64,000 nt of DNA from Protopterus annectens. Taxonomy: Eukaryota; Chordata; Ceratodontiformes; Protopteridae. Location: positions 407,949,767-408,013,766 of the forward strand of contig NC_056738.1 of the NCBI RefSeq assembly GCF_019279795.1. Reading direction: 5' to 3'. Both the position numbers and the translations under genes were made by a program. Shown here in pieces: positions 63,545-64,000 of the stretch. Numbering within the stretch: position 1 is the stretch's first letter; each line of letters begins with the position of its first letter. Under the pieces are notes generated by a model that saw only the letters and a program-made list of their open reading frames with translations, was not told the DNA's origin and did not search any database.

Positions 63545-64000
63545 CCCTCGTGAAAGACATGAAGAGGGGAACGCATCACATGACCACATACATTGCTCAC
63601 CATTATATATGCACCCTGCACATCCACACTTGCCAGCACTATCCACCGTTAACTCCCACATCATACCCCGCCATCTATCACCACAGTATGTATGTGGCTA
63701 TCAGCAACATAATGGCAATACATTATGCATTGTCCTGATCTTGATTTTTCCTGCTGCTTGCTGCATGTCCTATAAGGTGTTCAAATACATGTTCCTGTTG
63801 CACTTATTACTGCTTGTTCATAAGCTGTCCACATTGTATGCAGTGGTGTGAGCCTCCTGCTATTGTAGTAAACACCTGGGCTGTAGGCCCACCCCTTAGG
63901 TCTCCCTGGCCTTCTTCCCTCAGATTCTGGATATATGGCTGGACAATGTTTTACAGTTTCCCCTGCCAGTCCGGTTGATATGGGCATCCTGGCACAGTGT
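63545..64000. other. Counterpart of 51,195-51,653
   Basis: Harbinger sequence upstream of the Myb-like gene, cut by the window end. Confidence 0.5.

Overview
The window is repeat-dense intergenic DNA from a eukaryote, almost certainly a vertebrate with a large genome. The transposon mix points that way: CR1, L2/Rex1-like and L1 LINEs, Penelope-like elements (PLEs), a DIRS element, PIF/Harbinger, hAT, tRNA-derived and MIR-like SINEs, and long TA/CA arrays. Amphibian, lungfish and similar genomes fit; the species cannot be read from the sequence. I found no host protein-coding gene. Every convincing coding stretch belongs to a transposable element, and all are decayed.

Layout. 0-3.6 kb: a reverse CR1 fragment and a forward PLE with inverted copies of its tail at both ends. 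3.8-16.8 kb: sparse sequence with two tRNA-type SINEs, a 17-copy 61-bp minisatellite, a MIR-like core, a short hAT-type element with an intact 8-bp target duplication, a small palindrome, a Ty3/Gypsy fossil and microsatellites. 16.8-19.1 kb: a CR1 fragment next to a 1.9-kb palindrome whose arms end in PLE-type tails. 19.3-25.9 kb: a reverse PLE with a second reverse 3' piece upstream of it and an inverted 3' piece beyond that. 26.0-33.8 kb: a forward CR1 end, a 500-N gap, then an L2/Rex1-like LINE split by a younger reverse CR1 that still shows ORF1 esterase, endonuclease and reverse transcriptase. 34.6-35.4 kb: an L1 remnant.

From about 35.45 kb to the end lies a very large PIF/Harbinger element: a broken DDE transposase on + near its left end and a three-exon Myb/SANT-like partner gene on -. 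It has been invaded by a DIRS retrotransposon (38.5-44.0 kb), a CR1 3' end (46.85-48.3 kb) and, inside that CR1, a 528-bp fold-back element with a perfect 13-bp target duplication. The stretch 39,542-51,761 is then repeated head to tail from 51,762 to beyond the window end, nearly identical over most of its length. The junction lies inside the DIRS element. This is either a very recent tandem duplication or an assembly or haplotype artefact.

The signal most worth a second look is a shared RNA-like motif in PLE tails and in the fold-back elements: CTGANGA, one A, a stem of changing sequence but conserved pairing, then GAAA. It recalls the hammerhead ribozyme core reported in PLEs. Two palindromic elements carry it in both arms in opposite orientation, and each is flanked by a direct repeat (13 bp and 10 bp). 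That suggests a non-autonomous fold-back class mobilised by PLE machinery.
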